The notes beneath the pieces were generated by a model. It had not been told where the DNA came from. It was given only the letters and a program-made list of their open reading frames with translations, and ran no database searches. Positions 23,381-35,024 of a DNA stretch of 64,000 bases are shown in pieces. Numbering within the stretch: position 1 is the first letter of the stretch; each line of letters opens with the position of its first letter. A program made the position numbers and the translations under genes. Origin of the DNA: Alopecurus myosuroides (Eukaryota > Streptophyta > Magnoliopsida > Poales > Poaceae); NCBI GenBank assembly GCA_028641055.1, contig CM054059.1, positions 49,423,682-49,487,681 on the forward strand. Direction: 5' to 3'.

Positions 23381-26300
23381 TGATGTCTAGCATGCTTATA
23401 TTCTTGTAGACAGTGTTGGGACTCCAAGTGCAGAGGTTTGTAGAACAACAGCAAGTTTCCCTTAAATGGATTACCCAAGGTTTATCGAACTCAGGGAGGA
23501 AGAGGTCAAAGGTATCCCTCTCAAGCAAGCCTACAATTATGATACAAGAAGTCTCTTGTGTCCCCAACACACCTAATACAATTGTCAGTTGCATAGGTGC
23601 ACTAGTTCGGCAAATAGATAGTGAAATACAAGTAATATGAGTGATTATAAGTGATAATAGCAATCTGAAATAAAAATGGTAGCAAGCAAACATGTAGCAA
23701 AACGGGTTGAAAATGGTGTTTCAATGCTTAGAAACAAGGCCTAGAGATCCTACTTTCACTAGTTAACACTCTCAACAATGATAACATAATTGAATGCATA
23801 AATATCATCTCTTCACTATGCTACAACGAACCACTCTCCGGTCGAATAAGAAACACCAATTCATTGCGTAGGGTTGTAACAACACTCCTCAAGTTTGTAT
23901 TCTCATGTCTAGTTAACTCCACCATGTCACTATGAGCGCCCTAGAAGGTACTAAACAAACGCCACAATTTCATAGGGTCATCCAACACAAGATATAAATA
24001 TCATGCTAAACCCCATGGTACACACACTGTCACCTTTACATCGTGATCAAAGTGTTTACGGAGATCTCATAACAAAACTACTTGAGTAGCATAACAGATG
24101 AAGAGTAACATCTACTTATTCAACTAGATTACAAAGCTCGCGATCGCATAAAGATATCACCATGGTAGAGAGAGATGAAACACATAGCTACCGGTAGAGT
24201 CCTCAGCCCCGATGGAGAACTACTCCCTCCTCATCATAGGAGACAGCAACGGCAATGAAGATGGCGATGGAGTCGATGGAGATGGCTCCGGGGGCACTTC
24301 CCCTTCCGGCAGGGTGCCGGAACAGAGATTTCTGTCCCCCAAAACATGTCGGCGGTGGCGCGGAGCTACGGATGTTTTTGGTGAAAAAGGCCGATTGATT
24401 TAGGGTTTATTCATCAGGGGGCATATATAGGCGAAAGAGCGATGTCGGTGGGTGGCCAGGGGCCCACATCACCTGGTGGCGCGGCCAGGGGGACCCGTGC
24501 CACCCTATGGTGTGGCCACCCTATGCCCCCCCTCCGGGTCTCTTCGGGACTCCGTGGACCCTCTGAACTTCTAAGACTTCTGACTTTTGAATTTTCCAAT
24601 TCCGAGAATATTTCGAGAACAACTTTTCTGAAACTAAAAACAGCAGAAAACAAGGAACTGGCTCTATGGCATCTTGTCAATAGGTTAGTCCGGAAAATCG
24701 ATAAAAATGACATAAAGTGTATAGCAAACATGTGGGAAACAATAAGAAAACAACATGGAACATCAGAAATTAAGGATACGTTTATGACATATCCCCAAGC
24801 TTAGTTCCTACTCGTCCTCGAGTAGGTAAACGACAAAACAAATAATTTCTGAAGCGACATTCTACCAAAATAAACTTGACCATTATAGTAATGTAAAGCA
24901 TGTAAACTAGGATCAAATGAATAAAGGCTGTGGTTTATAGTTGATATCAAAGAGTAATGTATAAACCATTAAGAATAACAAAGTAAAAAATTTCAATGAA
25001 TCAATACTAAAAGACAATCCACTGTGCAAAGTATATTAGAGATGATTTAAGCTTCAAGAACAATAATATAATCATCCAAGGCATCAAACTCTCACAACAA
25101 ATCCTGTTAGTATCAAGTCAAGTGACAACAGTATGCACATAGAAGAATCATTCAAATAATTGTGCACTCAAAACAAGCAATCATTATGTATTGGTTCCTG
25201 GCACCAGGATGTTATTGCCAAAAGAACATTATAGGAGGTTTGGATGGTCAATGGAAGAAAGTCTCACACAACTGAAAGTGATCATTGGACAAGAGGAAGT
25301 ATTATAATCAAAGTTATGCAAGGAGTAGTGATTTCCACACAATGGATGCACATAGAGCTATAAGTGTATGAAAGCTCTCCAATGGAACTAGTGGGGGTGC
25401 ATCCAACTTGCTTTCTCACGAAGACCTAGAGCTCTTTTGAGGAGGCTCATCATTGGAATATACAAGACAAGTTCTATAATGTAAGTTCCCCACATAGTTA
25501 TGTAAGTCATAATATGAAAACTCTCTCCAAACTGAAGTAATGATGCCAACCAAGAACAAGTGTGGAATAAATGATAGTAGTGCTACCCCCTCTCTCTTTA
25601 TTATCTCTCTTTTGGCTTTTTTTTTTCTTTTTGCCTTTTTTTATTTATAACCTCACTGGTAGGGGCAACACTCTATTTTACAATGAATCTTCACACTTTT
25701 AGTACTCATAACTCGAACTGAAATATCTCTGATGTAAATAAAAATAAATGCTCCTGCCAGTGTAGCAGTATGCAAAATAACAATGAAGCATGACAAGTAA
25801 CATAATTATGATGGATGTTGTATGACAATATATCTCGGAATGGCTATGGAAATGCCATGGTAGGTAGGTATGGTGGTTGTTTTGAGGAAGATAATTTTTG
25901 GCTTATGTGTAGAATAACAAAGTTCTCCCACGGGGTTTGGATGTACTAGCGAAGTTTGCACCAACTCTCAATGTGAGAATGAGCAATGCACAGTACCGAA
26001 GAGGCTAGCAAATATGATGGTGGAAGTGCCAGAAAACCGCAACATAGAACTCACATGTTAAAAGATCCCAAATAAAATCATGATTTCACAAGGCATAATG
26101 AAAATCACTCCAAGAGGGTCCATGGCAGTGACAAGTCACTATTGGCTACCCCGACCGTAGCCAATAGCCATAATGAAACACATAGCTACCGGTAGAGTCC
26201 TCAACTCGAGGGAGAACTACTCCCTCCTCAACATAGAAGACAGCAACGGCGATGAAGATGGCGATGGAGTCGATGGAGATGGCTCCGGGGGCACTTTCCC

Positions 26301-26782
26301 GTCCGGTAGGGTGCCAGAACAGAGATTTTTGTGCCCCAAAACTTGTCGGCGGCGGCGGCGGCGGCGGATCTACGAATGTTTTTGGTGGAAAAGGCCGATT
26401 GATTTAGGGTTTATGCATCAGGGGGCATATATAGGCGAAAGGGCGATGTCGGTGGGTGGCCAGGGGGCCCACACCACCTGGTGGCGCGGACGGGGGACCC
26501 GCACCACCCTATGGCCCCCTCCGGGTATCTTTGGGACTCCGTGGAACCTCCGGAACTTCTAAGACTTCTGGCTTTTGAATTTTTCCATTCCGGGAATATT
26601 TCCAGAACAACTTTTCTGAAACTAAAAATAGCAGAAAACAAGGAACTGGCTCTGTGGCATCTTGTCAATAGGTTAGTCTAGAAAATCGATAAAAATAACA
26701 TAAAGTGTATAGCAAACATGTTGGACACAATAAGAAAACAACATGCAACATCGGAAATTAAGGATACGTTTATGACGTATCA
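23381..26782 (-). mobile_element. Athila-like deletion derivative D
   Basis: Minus-strand element with a perfect TSD CTCCC (23376-23380 and 26783-26787). Parts: complete 3' LTR 23381-24793, the last 1.4 kb of the internal region 24794-26171, and a truncated 5' LTR 26172-26782. The internal region breaks off in CTACCCCGACCGTAGC, the point where B continues with further noncoding sequence, and joins the middle of the 5' LTR. Primer-binding site, all coding DNA and about half of the 5' LTR are gone. Its LTR start TGATACGTCATAAACG matches solo LTR A rather than B or C. Confidence 0.85.
26172..26782 (-). repeat. truncated 5' LTR of element D
   Basis: It matches 24176-24793 of the complete LTR, starting at ATGAAACACATAGCTACCGG. 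It contains a (CGG)n expansion at about 26346-26368 that is shorter in the other copy. The outer end TGATACGTC is intact and abuts TSD CTCCC. Confidence 0.85.
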
Positions 26783-27366
26783 CTCCCCTCAAAAGGAGGA
26801 ACTCGGGATTACATCCTTGTCTCTGCGTGCTTCCGTTATCGGTTACCTCGTTCCCTCTCCTTTACTTTGTGTTTGTCTCTTGTATATTGTTGTGGTTTTC
26901 ATATTGGTAAATTCATTGTAGTTGCATATCTAGAAAATTTACCTTTGTGCCAAGCCTTAACTTGAAGAAAAATTAAAATTGGTCGTAGCACCTATTCACC
27001 CGCCCTCTAGGTGCCCCCACTACCCGTTTACCGCCGCCCCCGCCCCGCTACCATGCCGCCCCGTCGCCGATGAAGCTGCCGTCCCCGAGAGCGCTCTGTC
27101 CTGGTGCAGTCGTCGGTGACCACCTCCTAGTCCGCTAGTTGGGCACCATTCACCATCCAGATCTCTAGCGACACGGAGGGTCAATAGGGCTCACCTGAGC
27201 GGACGTATCGGGTTAGGAGAGGTGAAAAGGGGTCCCCGTTCCCTCGATATCGTCGTCGGAGCGTGTAGCCCGGCACCTGTTCGGCGTTTTGCCAAGGTAC
27301 GCGCGTCGTTGGCAGCAAACCATAGTTCTTGGGATTGGCAATAAATTGGTCCAAATTTTGTTGTAG

Positions 27367-28634
27367 ATGGATGATTCAGGCCACTTCTTCTACATCTATT
27401 TCATGGACACTTCGGATGATTCGCCCGACAACGATACAAATGTTCTCATGACCGCTGCAGCCTGCAGCCATGATCCATAACTTCAATGAAGAATCATTTG
27501 GGAATTACGTAGGTTCGGTGCCTGGTCATGAAGGGGCTCTAGACCGGAACCGAGAAGGGGGCAACGAGCAGCTATGGAAGGATTATTTCCATCCAGTGAG
27601 GCCAACATATCTTGCAAATGTGTTTCGTCGTCGGTTCCGTATGTCGATACCTTTGTTCTTGGGGATTCTCGAAGGGGTGATGGAGTTCGACGATTACTTC
27701 GAGTCCAAGTTTGATGCTGCAGGCAAGCTTGGGTTCTCTTCTTATAAAAAATGCACTGCAGTAATCAAGATACTTGCATATGGAGTTGCAGGTGATCTAG
27801 TTGATGAGTACTTGCGCATGAGTGCAAGCACTTGCATGACTTCGATGCTCAAGTTCTGCAAAGTAGTGGTACAGGTGTTTGACGAAGAGTACTTGAGAGA
27901 GAAAAATGTTGAAGACACTAAAAGATTGTTATTGATCAACGAGGCAAGTGGGTGGCCTAGGATGCTTGACAGTATAGATTGCATGCACTGGACGTGGAAG
28001 AACTGTCCCTTTGCTTAGCAAGGGCAATACAAGGGAAGAGATGGAAAATGCACAGTCATCTCAAGATCTATGGATATGGCATTCTTTCTTCGGCATGGCT
28101 GGCACTCACAATGACATAAACGTTCTTCAGCATTCCCCTGTATTTGATAGGCTTGCCGAGTGCAATGCTCCAGCGATCAGCTATGAGGTGAATGGGCACC
28201 AATACACCAAGGGGTACTATATTGCTGATGGCATCTATCCTTCTTGGTCTACATTTGTGGAGAAAATTCGAAACCCTAAAGGTGAGAGGAAGCGAAGATT
28301 TGCTCGACAACAAGAGACTGCTAGGAAGGATGTGGAGAGAGCATTTGGTGTGGTACAATCTCGTTGGGCGATTGTTTGGTGGGACAACAGTACGCTGTGG
28401 GAGGTGATGACTGGATGTGTGATCATGCACAACATGATCATCGAGCATGCGCGTGATGACATGTTGTATGACTAGGGTTGGGAATTTTAGGTTTAATTAG
28501 TTGCTCCAATACCTGAACTAGCAACATCTGATCAGTATATGCACATGCAGCATGAGATCCGGGATCAAGCCACCCACGACGCTCTTCACGAAGATCTGGT
28601 CGAGCATATGTGGAATTTTATAGGGAACCAGTAG
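27367..28634 (+). pseudogene. PIF/Harbinger transposase, disrupted
   Basis: The DDE transposase of PIF/Harbinger elements, which cuts and pastes the transposon. All three catalytic positions are visible: Asp in SIDCMHW (about 27973), Asp in HNDINVL (about 28112) and Glu in DVERAFGV (about 28335). Other family motifs are GYYIADGIYPSW and CVIMHNMIIEHARD. The probable start is ATG 27367 (MDDSGHFF). Damage: a frame change near 27470, a stop at 28016-28018 in place of a Trp-like codon after CPFA, a deletion with frameshift near 28050, and stops at about 28474, 28489 and 28495. The frame after these can be followed to 28634. It cannot make an active protein. Confidence 0.85.
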
Positions 28635-28776
28635 CTCATCTTCCTATAATTTGGTGCAAACATGTGTATTTTTTAATTTGTACCGCCGAAACCTTTTATG
28701 TGTATGAATAAACTTTAAATTTGTATTGTAAAACAATTTACATGACATTATCTGGTTCTGCTGAGAAAATAAAGTT

Positions 28777-28910
28777 GGGGGGGGGGGGCGTTGGGATGGT
28801 TTAATCCCAAGTCGGGGGTCCGGCCAAACCTTCGTCCATGGACCATCCTAAACAGACCAAAAGAGGACCGCTTTCGGTATTTTGGGGGGGGGGGGGGGGG
28901 GGGGGGGGGG
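28777..28910. repeat. poly-G runs near the PIF 3' end
   Basis: A run of 12 G at 28777-28788 and one of 27 G at 28884-28910. Such runs are very rare in plant DNA. They may be real expansions or uncertain base calling, so their length should not be trusted. Confidence 0.6.
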
Positions 28911-28926
28911 CTGTTGGGTATGCTCT

Positions 28927-29284
28927 AGTATCGTAGGTCACTTTGGTGGATATGATCAATGAAATCCAACTTTGGAATGTTCATGTTTATATGGACATAT
29001 TAGCTCTTTGATATGGGAACTATCTCCAACAATTCCTTAAAGGGTGTTTCCTCTTAGTGTTTTGCTTCCAAGTCGAAGCCTCAAAATGTGATTTATCATT
29101 TTATTAACAATCTCATCGGTTTCTACTTTTTTGTGCCATGATGGTATGGTGCTGCAATCTTTATATAGTGTTGGTTTATGTGTATGTCAAAGTATGGCAT
29201 GACCAACAGTCGCCAATCACTTGTGGTCAATTAGTTGTGATGACATTTTATTAATACGGTTGCACATCTAATTCTACTAAAATG
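28927..29284. other. unassigned AT-rich sequence
   Basis: About 360 bp without ORF, repeat or domain that I recognise. Confidence 0.4.
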
Positions 29285-29580
29285 AAAATTTTGTTGTGAA
29301 CCAACATGTGATTGGATGGTTAGGAGTGTGGTTGTACCTCCAGTCCAGCAGAGTTCAAGCCCCAGGTTTGACATATGTGTGTCGTATATAGTCGGAATAT
29401 TCTTTCAATACGAGACGACGTTTGTCTCGATAGCGAGACGGCTGTGGTGACGATTTCGTCAATCTTAAGACCGACCCGCCGACTCAGGAATAGAGTGTAC
29501 GTGTGTAAGTGTATACACATGTATACGAGCGTTTGCGTTTGTATTGTGTTTCTAAAACGAATACTTTTTTTTTTGCTTCT
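29285..29580 (+). mobile_element. SINE-like (tRNA-derived) insertion
   Basis: A tRNA-like head with a box A-like TGGTTAGGAGTGTGG (about 29317) and a box B-like GAGTTCAAGCCCC (about 29349), then about 200 bp of unique body and a T-rich tail TTTTTTTTTT at about 29566. This order fits plant SINEs that end in a T tract. No clear target-site duplication was found, so the ends are approximate. Confidence 0.45.
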
Positions 29581-30526
29581 TAGGTGTATCTGGCTTAGAA
29601 ATAACGGTGACTTGTTTGCAATTTTCTTCCTGTCAGACGCGCCCAACTGCTGGACCAATGATTTGATGTACATTGGCGTGTCGATCCCTGCCTACAGGGC
29701 AAGTGGGCATAAACACACGACGGCTGTGTGGCGCAAGTTGACTCGTCCACCTTTGTGGTAGCAGTGCAGTGAGATGGATGGAGGCGGGTACGACGAGAAG
29801 GCAACCGCGCGCTGGCTTGACCCACGGATTCACAGAGTTGGTATTACAGTACTTGGCTAATCATGTGCTGACTGAGACGTACGCACATGCACGTCCCCCT
29901 CGGCCAAAGTTCTGTTTGCAGGGCTCCGGACCGAGCGACCTGGACTCGTGAACCACAAATAATCAAGCTTTGCATCATTGTCCAAGACAGAGATTGGCTT
30001 AAAGTCTCGGTTCAAGCAAGCTGCGTCGTCGCCCCAACGGCGATCGACAGCTACACCGCGGTGTGTGGCGGTTAATCACAGAACCCCTGGCGGCGGACGA
30101 TCTGATCAAAGATCCATCCAATGGATGCATGGCCTGGAATACTCGTCTCAAAGCTACAACTCCGGCAAAAGGATATGCTCAGAGTACAAACCAGCCAAAA
30201 TCCACGTACGTACGCACATGTGTGGCGGCACTGCTGCGGACAGCGCCCGGTCACATGCGCGAGCAGAGAGTGCCTCGTCACAGTGATAGAAGAGCGAGCA
30301 AACCATCGATTCCACCGTCCGTTTCTCGGCACTGTGTCGTGGGCTAACTTTTAATTAGGTTTACCTCCGGACCTCGACGCGTGATGCAGCCATTTTGTAT
30401 TGGCCACAGTGGCCCCATTGTGGTCCAGTTTATTGCTAGCATGGTGACAAAGTTCAGGATCGAGGGCTGCCGTTTTGCACATTCCGGAGCGGATTTTCAG
30501 AGCCGGCACTATTTCTCTTCTTCATT
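29581..30526. other. unassigned, possibly low-copy DNA
   Basis: About 0.95 kb of balanced composition (unlike the flanking elements) with no transposon domain that I recognise. ORFs on both strands overlap and none has family motifs. CACGTACGTACGCAC at about 30202 and CATGCATGG-type motifs occur. It may be non-repetitive host DNA or the end of an unknown element. Confidence 0.35.
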
Positions 30527-31088
30527 TAAGAGCAACTCCAACGCGTCGACCTTCGTTTTCGTCCGTTTGGTTCGGGAATCGGAGTGTCATCTGGTCCATG
30601 TTCAACCATTTGTGGCCACTGAACCCAACGCGTCGACCCATTTGGTCCGGCCTGAGGCTGTTTTTCCAATTTTGATCATTTCAGAAGTATCACACCTAAC
30701 AAACATACGGTGTTCGAAATAGACAAAAATATAATATTTTACAACCAAATTGTACCAAATAAATGAGTCATTCAAGCAAATAAAATGTGTTACAACCAAA
30801 TCGAAATAAAATGTTTCAAATAGATTGATATAGCAACTACTGGCTCCCCAAGTGAATCCACATATGCTCCAGCAAATCATTTTGGAGCTGCCTGTGACAT
30901 GCATGTCACGATGAAATCCGACTAATTCTTCAAATGATACCACTCCAGGTTGGGGCTTAACCAGCCCGCCCCCGAACTCCCAATCCTAGTCAAAGAGAGC
31001 CTCATTGAGCTCATCCTCGACGATCATGATGTCCATGATGACACAACAAGTCATCACATCCCACATGACCTGGATGATCCATGTCCTA
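30527..31088 (-). mobile_element. second PIF/Harbinger remnant, inverted
   Basis: The left end reads TAA then GAGCAACTCCAACGCG (30527-30545), a typical PIF/Harbinger terminus with a TWA target site. On the minus strand 31088 to about 30890 encodes the C-terminus of a PIF transposase, including CVIMDIMIVEDELNEALFD and, after a stop, GVVSFEELVGFH. The right side is cut off by the CACTA element at 31089. It is distinct from the plus-strand copy at 27016-28926. Confidence 0.7.
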
Positions 31089-31643
31089 CACTATTAGAAA
31101 CCACACCTTTCATTAAGAGCCAAAATGGGCATTAGTCCCGGTTGCACCACAAACCGGGATCAATGTTATGCATTCGTCCCAGTTCGTGCGGCCGGGGCTG
31201 CGTATATCCCCCAGGGGCATTGGTCCCGGTTTTTTAGGGGGCATTCGTCCGGTTCCTGGCAAGAACCGGGACTAATGCCCCGCCACACGCCACGTGGCAC
31301 GCACAAGGGCATTGGTCCCGGTTCATGCCACAAACCGGGACGAATGCCCCCTTACCTATATATACTGCCTCCCATCCCCCTTCCCTCCTCTTTTTTTTCT
31401 GCTAGGAGGTATGAGAGCGGTGAGTGCTAGTGTGTGTTCTTTCAGTAGTCACACGAGGTGTTTGACAAAATACCCGAGCCACACTTAAGTTCACAGAAAA
31501 TGGTATCTTCGGCCGAGGTTAGCAAACTTATTCTTTTCATCTGTAATTGATACAAAAAGTTATATTTGTCGATGTACTGTGGTCATTTCGCTATTGAAGA
31601 TGTTATTGTAATGGTTTTTGATAAACTTAATTATACGATACAG

Positions 31644-34600
31644 ATGGATGCACGACGGCGATGGATGTATGGTGACCGACGCACTCCGAGTATAGGGCAG
31701 GTCTGGATGAATTTCTCGGTGTAGCTCAGGATCACAAAGAGAATGGCTTTATGTGTTGCCCATGCGTTGACTGTCGGAACGTCAGGGAGCACTCTTCCTT
31801 GAGAGTCCTTCACGGCCACCTGCTTCGGAGAGGTTTCATGCCCAGCTATAATTGTTGGACCAAGCATGGAGAAAGAGGGGTTGTGATGGAAGACAATAAA
31901 GAAGAAGAAGATGATGATCATATGTTCCCTGAATACGGTGATACTGCAATGGAAGACAATGCAGAAGAATGAGGTGATGAAGAACGGGCATCAGATGAGC
32001 CCGATGATGATCTTGGTCGAGTTATTGCCGTTGCAAGAGAAGACAACGAAAGTGAATTGGAGAGGTTGAAGTTGGACGATATGTTACAGGATCACAAAAA
32101 TCTGTTGTACCCAAATTGCGAAGATGGCAGCACAAATCTCGGTACCACACTGGAGTTGCTGAAATAGAAGGCACAGAACGGTGTGACCGACAAGGCATTT
32201 GAGAGTTTACTTAAAATAATAAAGCCGAAGCTTCCAAACGATAACGAATTGTCTGACAGTACGTACGAAGGAAAGAAGGCTCTCTTCCCTCTAGGATTAG
32301 CTGTGCAGAAGAAACATGCATGCATTAATGACTGCATCCTCTACCGCAGTGAGAAGTACGAGAATTTGGATGAATGACCGGTATGCACTGCACTGCGGTA
32401 TAAGATCAGACCAGATGACCCTGGCGATGTTGACAGTGAGTCCCCCGTAAGAGGGTTCCTGCAAAGGTGATGTGGTATGCTCCTATAATACCACGGTTGA
32501 AACGTCTGTTTAGAAGCAAAGAGCATGCCAGGTTGTTGCGATGTTACAAAGAAGACCGTAAAAAAGATGAAAAATTGAGACACCCCGCTGATGGGTCGCA
32601 GTGGAGAAAAATCGAGAGAGACTTCCCGGACTTTACACGAGAGGCAAGAAACTTATGGTTTGGTCTAACTAAAGATGGTTTTAATCCTTTCGGAGAGCAG
32701 AGCTCCAGTCATAGCACCTGGCCCGTGACTCTATGTATCTACAACCTTCCTCCTTGGTTGTGCGTGAAGCGCAAGTTCATTGTGATGACAGTGCTCATCC
32801 AAGACCCGAGGCAACCCGGCAACGACATTGGTGTGTACCTAAGGCCATTAGTGGAAGAACTCTTACAGTTGTGGGGCAAACCAGATGTACGTGTGTGGGA
32901 TGAGAACAAACAAAAGCCATTTGACCTACGGGCGTTGCTTTTCGTAACCATCAATGATTGGCCTGCTCTTAGTAACATTTCCGGACATATATACAAGGGA
33001 TACAATGGATGCACACACTGTTTAGATAAGACTGATAGTATATATTTGGATAAATATAAGAAGGTTGTATACCTGGGGCATCATAGATTTTTTCCGATCA
33101 AGCATCCCGTAAGAAAGAAAGGAGACAAGCATTTCAGAGGTGAGGCAGATGCCCGGAAGAAGTCTGACCTCCATAGTGGTAATGATGTATTCGATATGGT
33201 CAAGGACTCAAAAGTAATCTTTGGGAAAGGTGATGGCAACCAACGAGTTCCGAACGGCCCTGATAAGCGCGCACCCATGTGGAAGAAGAAATATATATTT
33301 TGGGAGCTACCCTATTGGAAATTCCTAGAGGTCCGCTCTTCAATCTACGTGATGCACGTGACGAAGAATCTGTGCGTCAACCTGCTATGCTTCCTGAGCG
33401 TGTATGGAAAATCAAAAGATATGCCAGAAGCACGGGAGGACCCGCAACGTATGAAAGACCCAAGCAACAAGCACACGGATACATGGCGCCATTAATTAAG
33501 CAGCTACGCTCTTACCAAAGCATAGAAGAAAATATTTTTTGAAGTCCTTTACAGTATCAAGGTGCCGTCTTGCTTCTCCTCGAATATAAAGGGGATAATA
33601 AATATGGCAGAGAAAAAATTTCAAAACCTGAAGTCTCATGACTGCCACGTGATTATGACGCAGTTGCTTCCGATTGCATTGAGGGGGCTTCTACCCGAAA
33701 ATGTTCGAGTACCCATTGTGAAGCTATGTGCATTCCTCAATGCAATATCTCAGAAGGTAATCGATCCAGAAAGTCTAGCAAGATTACAGAGGGATGTAGT
33801 CCAGTGTCTTGTTAGTTTTGAGTTGGTGTTCCCACTATCCTTCTTCAACATTATGACGCATCTCCTGGTTCACCTATGTGAAGAGATTCATATTCTCGGT
33901 CCGGTATTTCTACACAATATGTTCCCCTTTGAGAGGTTCATGGGAGTCTTGAAGAAATATGTTCATAACCGTGCTAGGCCAGAAGAAAGCATCTCCAATG
34001 GCTATAGAACAGAGGAGGTCATTGGGTTCTGTGTTGACTTTATTCCTGACCTTAAGACGGTCGGTGTTCCTGAATCGACGCATGAGGGAGACTGAGGGGA
34101 AAAGGAACGCTGGGAAAGAAAACAATGATACCCAGGGACGGGCATTCTTTCACTAAAGCACACTACACAGTTCTACAAAATTCCACCTTCGTGGCTCCGT
34201 ATCTCGAGGAACACAAGAATATTGTACGCTCCACAAACCCGGGGAAGGATGACTCATGGATTAAACGCAAACACATGGAGACTTTCGGAAGTTGGTTGCA
34301 AACACATCTTATAAATGACACCACTATTAAAGATCAGTTGTACATGTTGGTCGGGTCACCATCTTCGACTATTGGGAGTTTTCAAGGGTACGAGATAAAT
34401 GAAAATATATTTTTACACGATCGCCTAAGATTAGAAGAGCACCAACCAAAACAGTGGTGTCTGCTTTGATACAACAAATGAGAATGGGAAAAAGGACACA
34501 TACTATGGTTACATAGAGGAGATATGTGAACTTGACTATGGACCTTCTTTTAAGGTCCCTTTGTTTAAGTGCAAATGGGTCAACCTGAATGGAGAAGGGG

Positions 34601-34947
34601 TAAAGGTAGACCCGCTGTACGGAATGACAACAGTGGATCTCAACAATATTGGTTACAATGACGAACCATTCATCCTAGCCAATGATGTGGCTCAGGTCTT
34701 CTATGTGAAGGACATGTCCTCCAGACCGAAAAAAGAAAAAATAAGCAACCAAATACATCATACGATGAGCCAAAGTGTCACATAGTTCTTTCAGGGAAAA
34801 GAAACACCGTGGGAGTCGAGGACAACACAGACATGTTAGAAGATTATAATAAGTTTGATGAAATTCCGCCCTTCACAGTGAAAACTGACCCAACCATCCC
34901 GTTATATAATGAAGATGCTCCATGGTTACGCCCGAAGCGGTCATAAG
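31644..34947 (+). pseudogene. CACTA TNP2-like transposase, disrupted
   Basis: The transposase of CACTA elements (TNP2/transposase_21 type), which binds the ends and mobilises the element. The start at 31644 follows an acceptor (TACAG|ATG), with a likely leader intron from about 31518. Family motifs in order: CPCVDCRN (31755), GFMPSYNCWTKHGE, SLLKIIKPKLPNDNEL (32205), HACINDCILYR, WYAPIIPRLKRLFRSKEHA (32473), GEQSSSHSTWPV, LFVTINDWPALSN, GCTHCLDKTDSIYLD, MWKKKYIFWELPYW, IKGIINMAEKKFQNLKSHDC, VLKKYVHNRARPEESIS and DVAQVFYVKDMSS. Many stops and frame changes occur, for example stops at 31720, 31970, 32166 and 32375 and frame changes near 33400-33560, 34095 and 34455. The order of blocks is intact, so the copy decayed by point changes. 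Confidence 0.88.
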
Positions 34948-35024
34948 CAAGGGACATAGGGTTCATGGACCATCTCCACAAAGAAAACTCAGAAGACTAG
35001 ATAAGGATGTTGTTGGTGATGTGT

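Larger units (their letters stand above)
3169..27015 (+). mobile_element. SIRE/Maximus-like Ty1 (copia) retrotransposon, interrupted
   Basis: The carrier element of the left half of the window. Parts belonging to it: pol remnant 3169-4868, leader 4869-5484 plus 13009-13170, env-like gene 13171-14573 plus 21260-21751, spacer 21752-22258, and 3' LTR about 22259-23380 plus 26788-27015. Removing the inserted elements with one TSD copy restores continuity at each site. The 5' half is lost to the left through the insertion of F. The [13 protein letters not shown] RT motif, a second gene after pol, a GGGGGAGAAG tract after it and an LTR tail ending near TATTCACC..CCTCTAGGTGC fit the SIRE/Maximus lineage. 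The family assignment comes from memory of these features, not a search. Confidence 0.7.
22259..27015 (+). repeat. 3' LTR of the Ty1 element, split by D
   Basis: It runs from about 22259 to 23380 and resumes at 26788, ending near 27015. The exact start cannot be fixed without the 5' LTR. The first half holds about nine AGTCTCCGG-type motifs (22430-22870). The tail has TTGCATATCTAGA and TATTCACC..CCTCTAGGTGC, which I recognise from Maximus-like LTR ends. Confidence 0.6.
27016..28926 (+). mobile_element. PIF/Harbinger DNA transposon remnant
   Basis: It carries a transposase pseudogene and an apparent 3' terminus GTTGGGTATGCTCT at 28913-28926, whose reverse complement resembles the AGAGCAACTCCAAC terminus of the second PIF remnant at 30530. 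No matching 5' terminus is visible because the Ty1 LTR ends at about 27015. A possible 5' intron runs from about 27297 to the acceptor TTGTAG just before 27367. Confidence 0.7.

Noticed and set aside
27742..28448. Minus-strand ORFs over the PIF transposase
   Set aside because: Shadows of the plus-strand transposase, which has clear catalytic motifs.
29320..30943. Overlapping ORFs in both strands as a host gene
   Set aside because: No motif, no consistent frame longer than about 130 codons, and overlaps with the SINE-like and PIF remnants.
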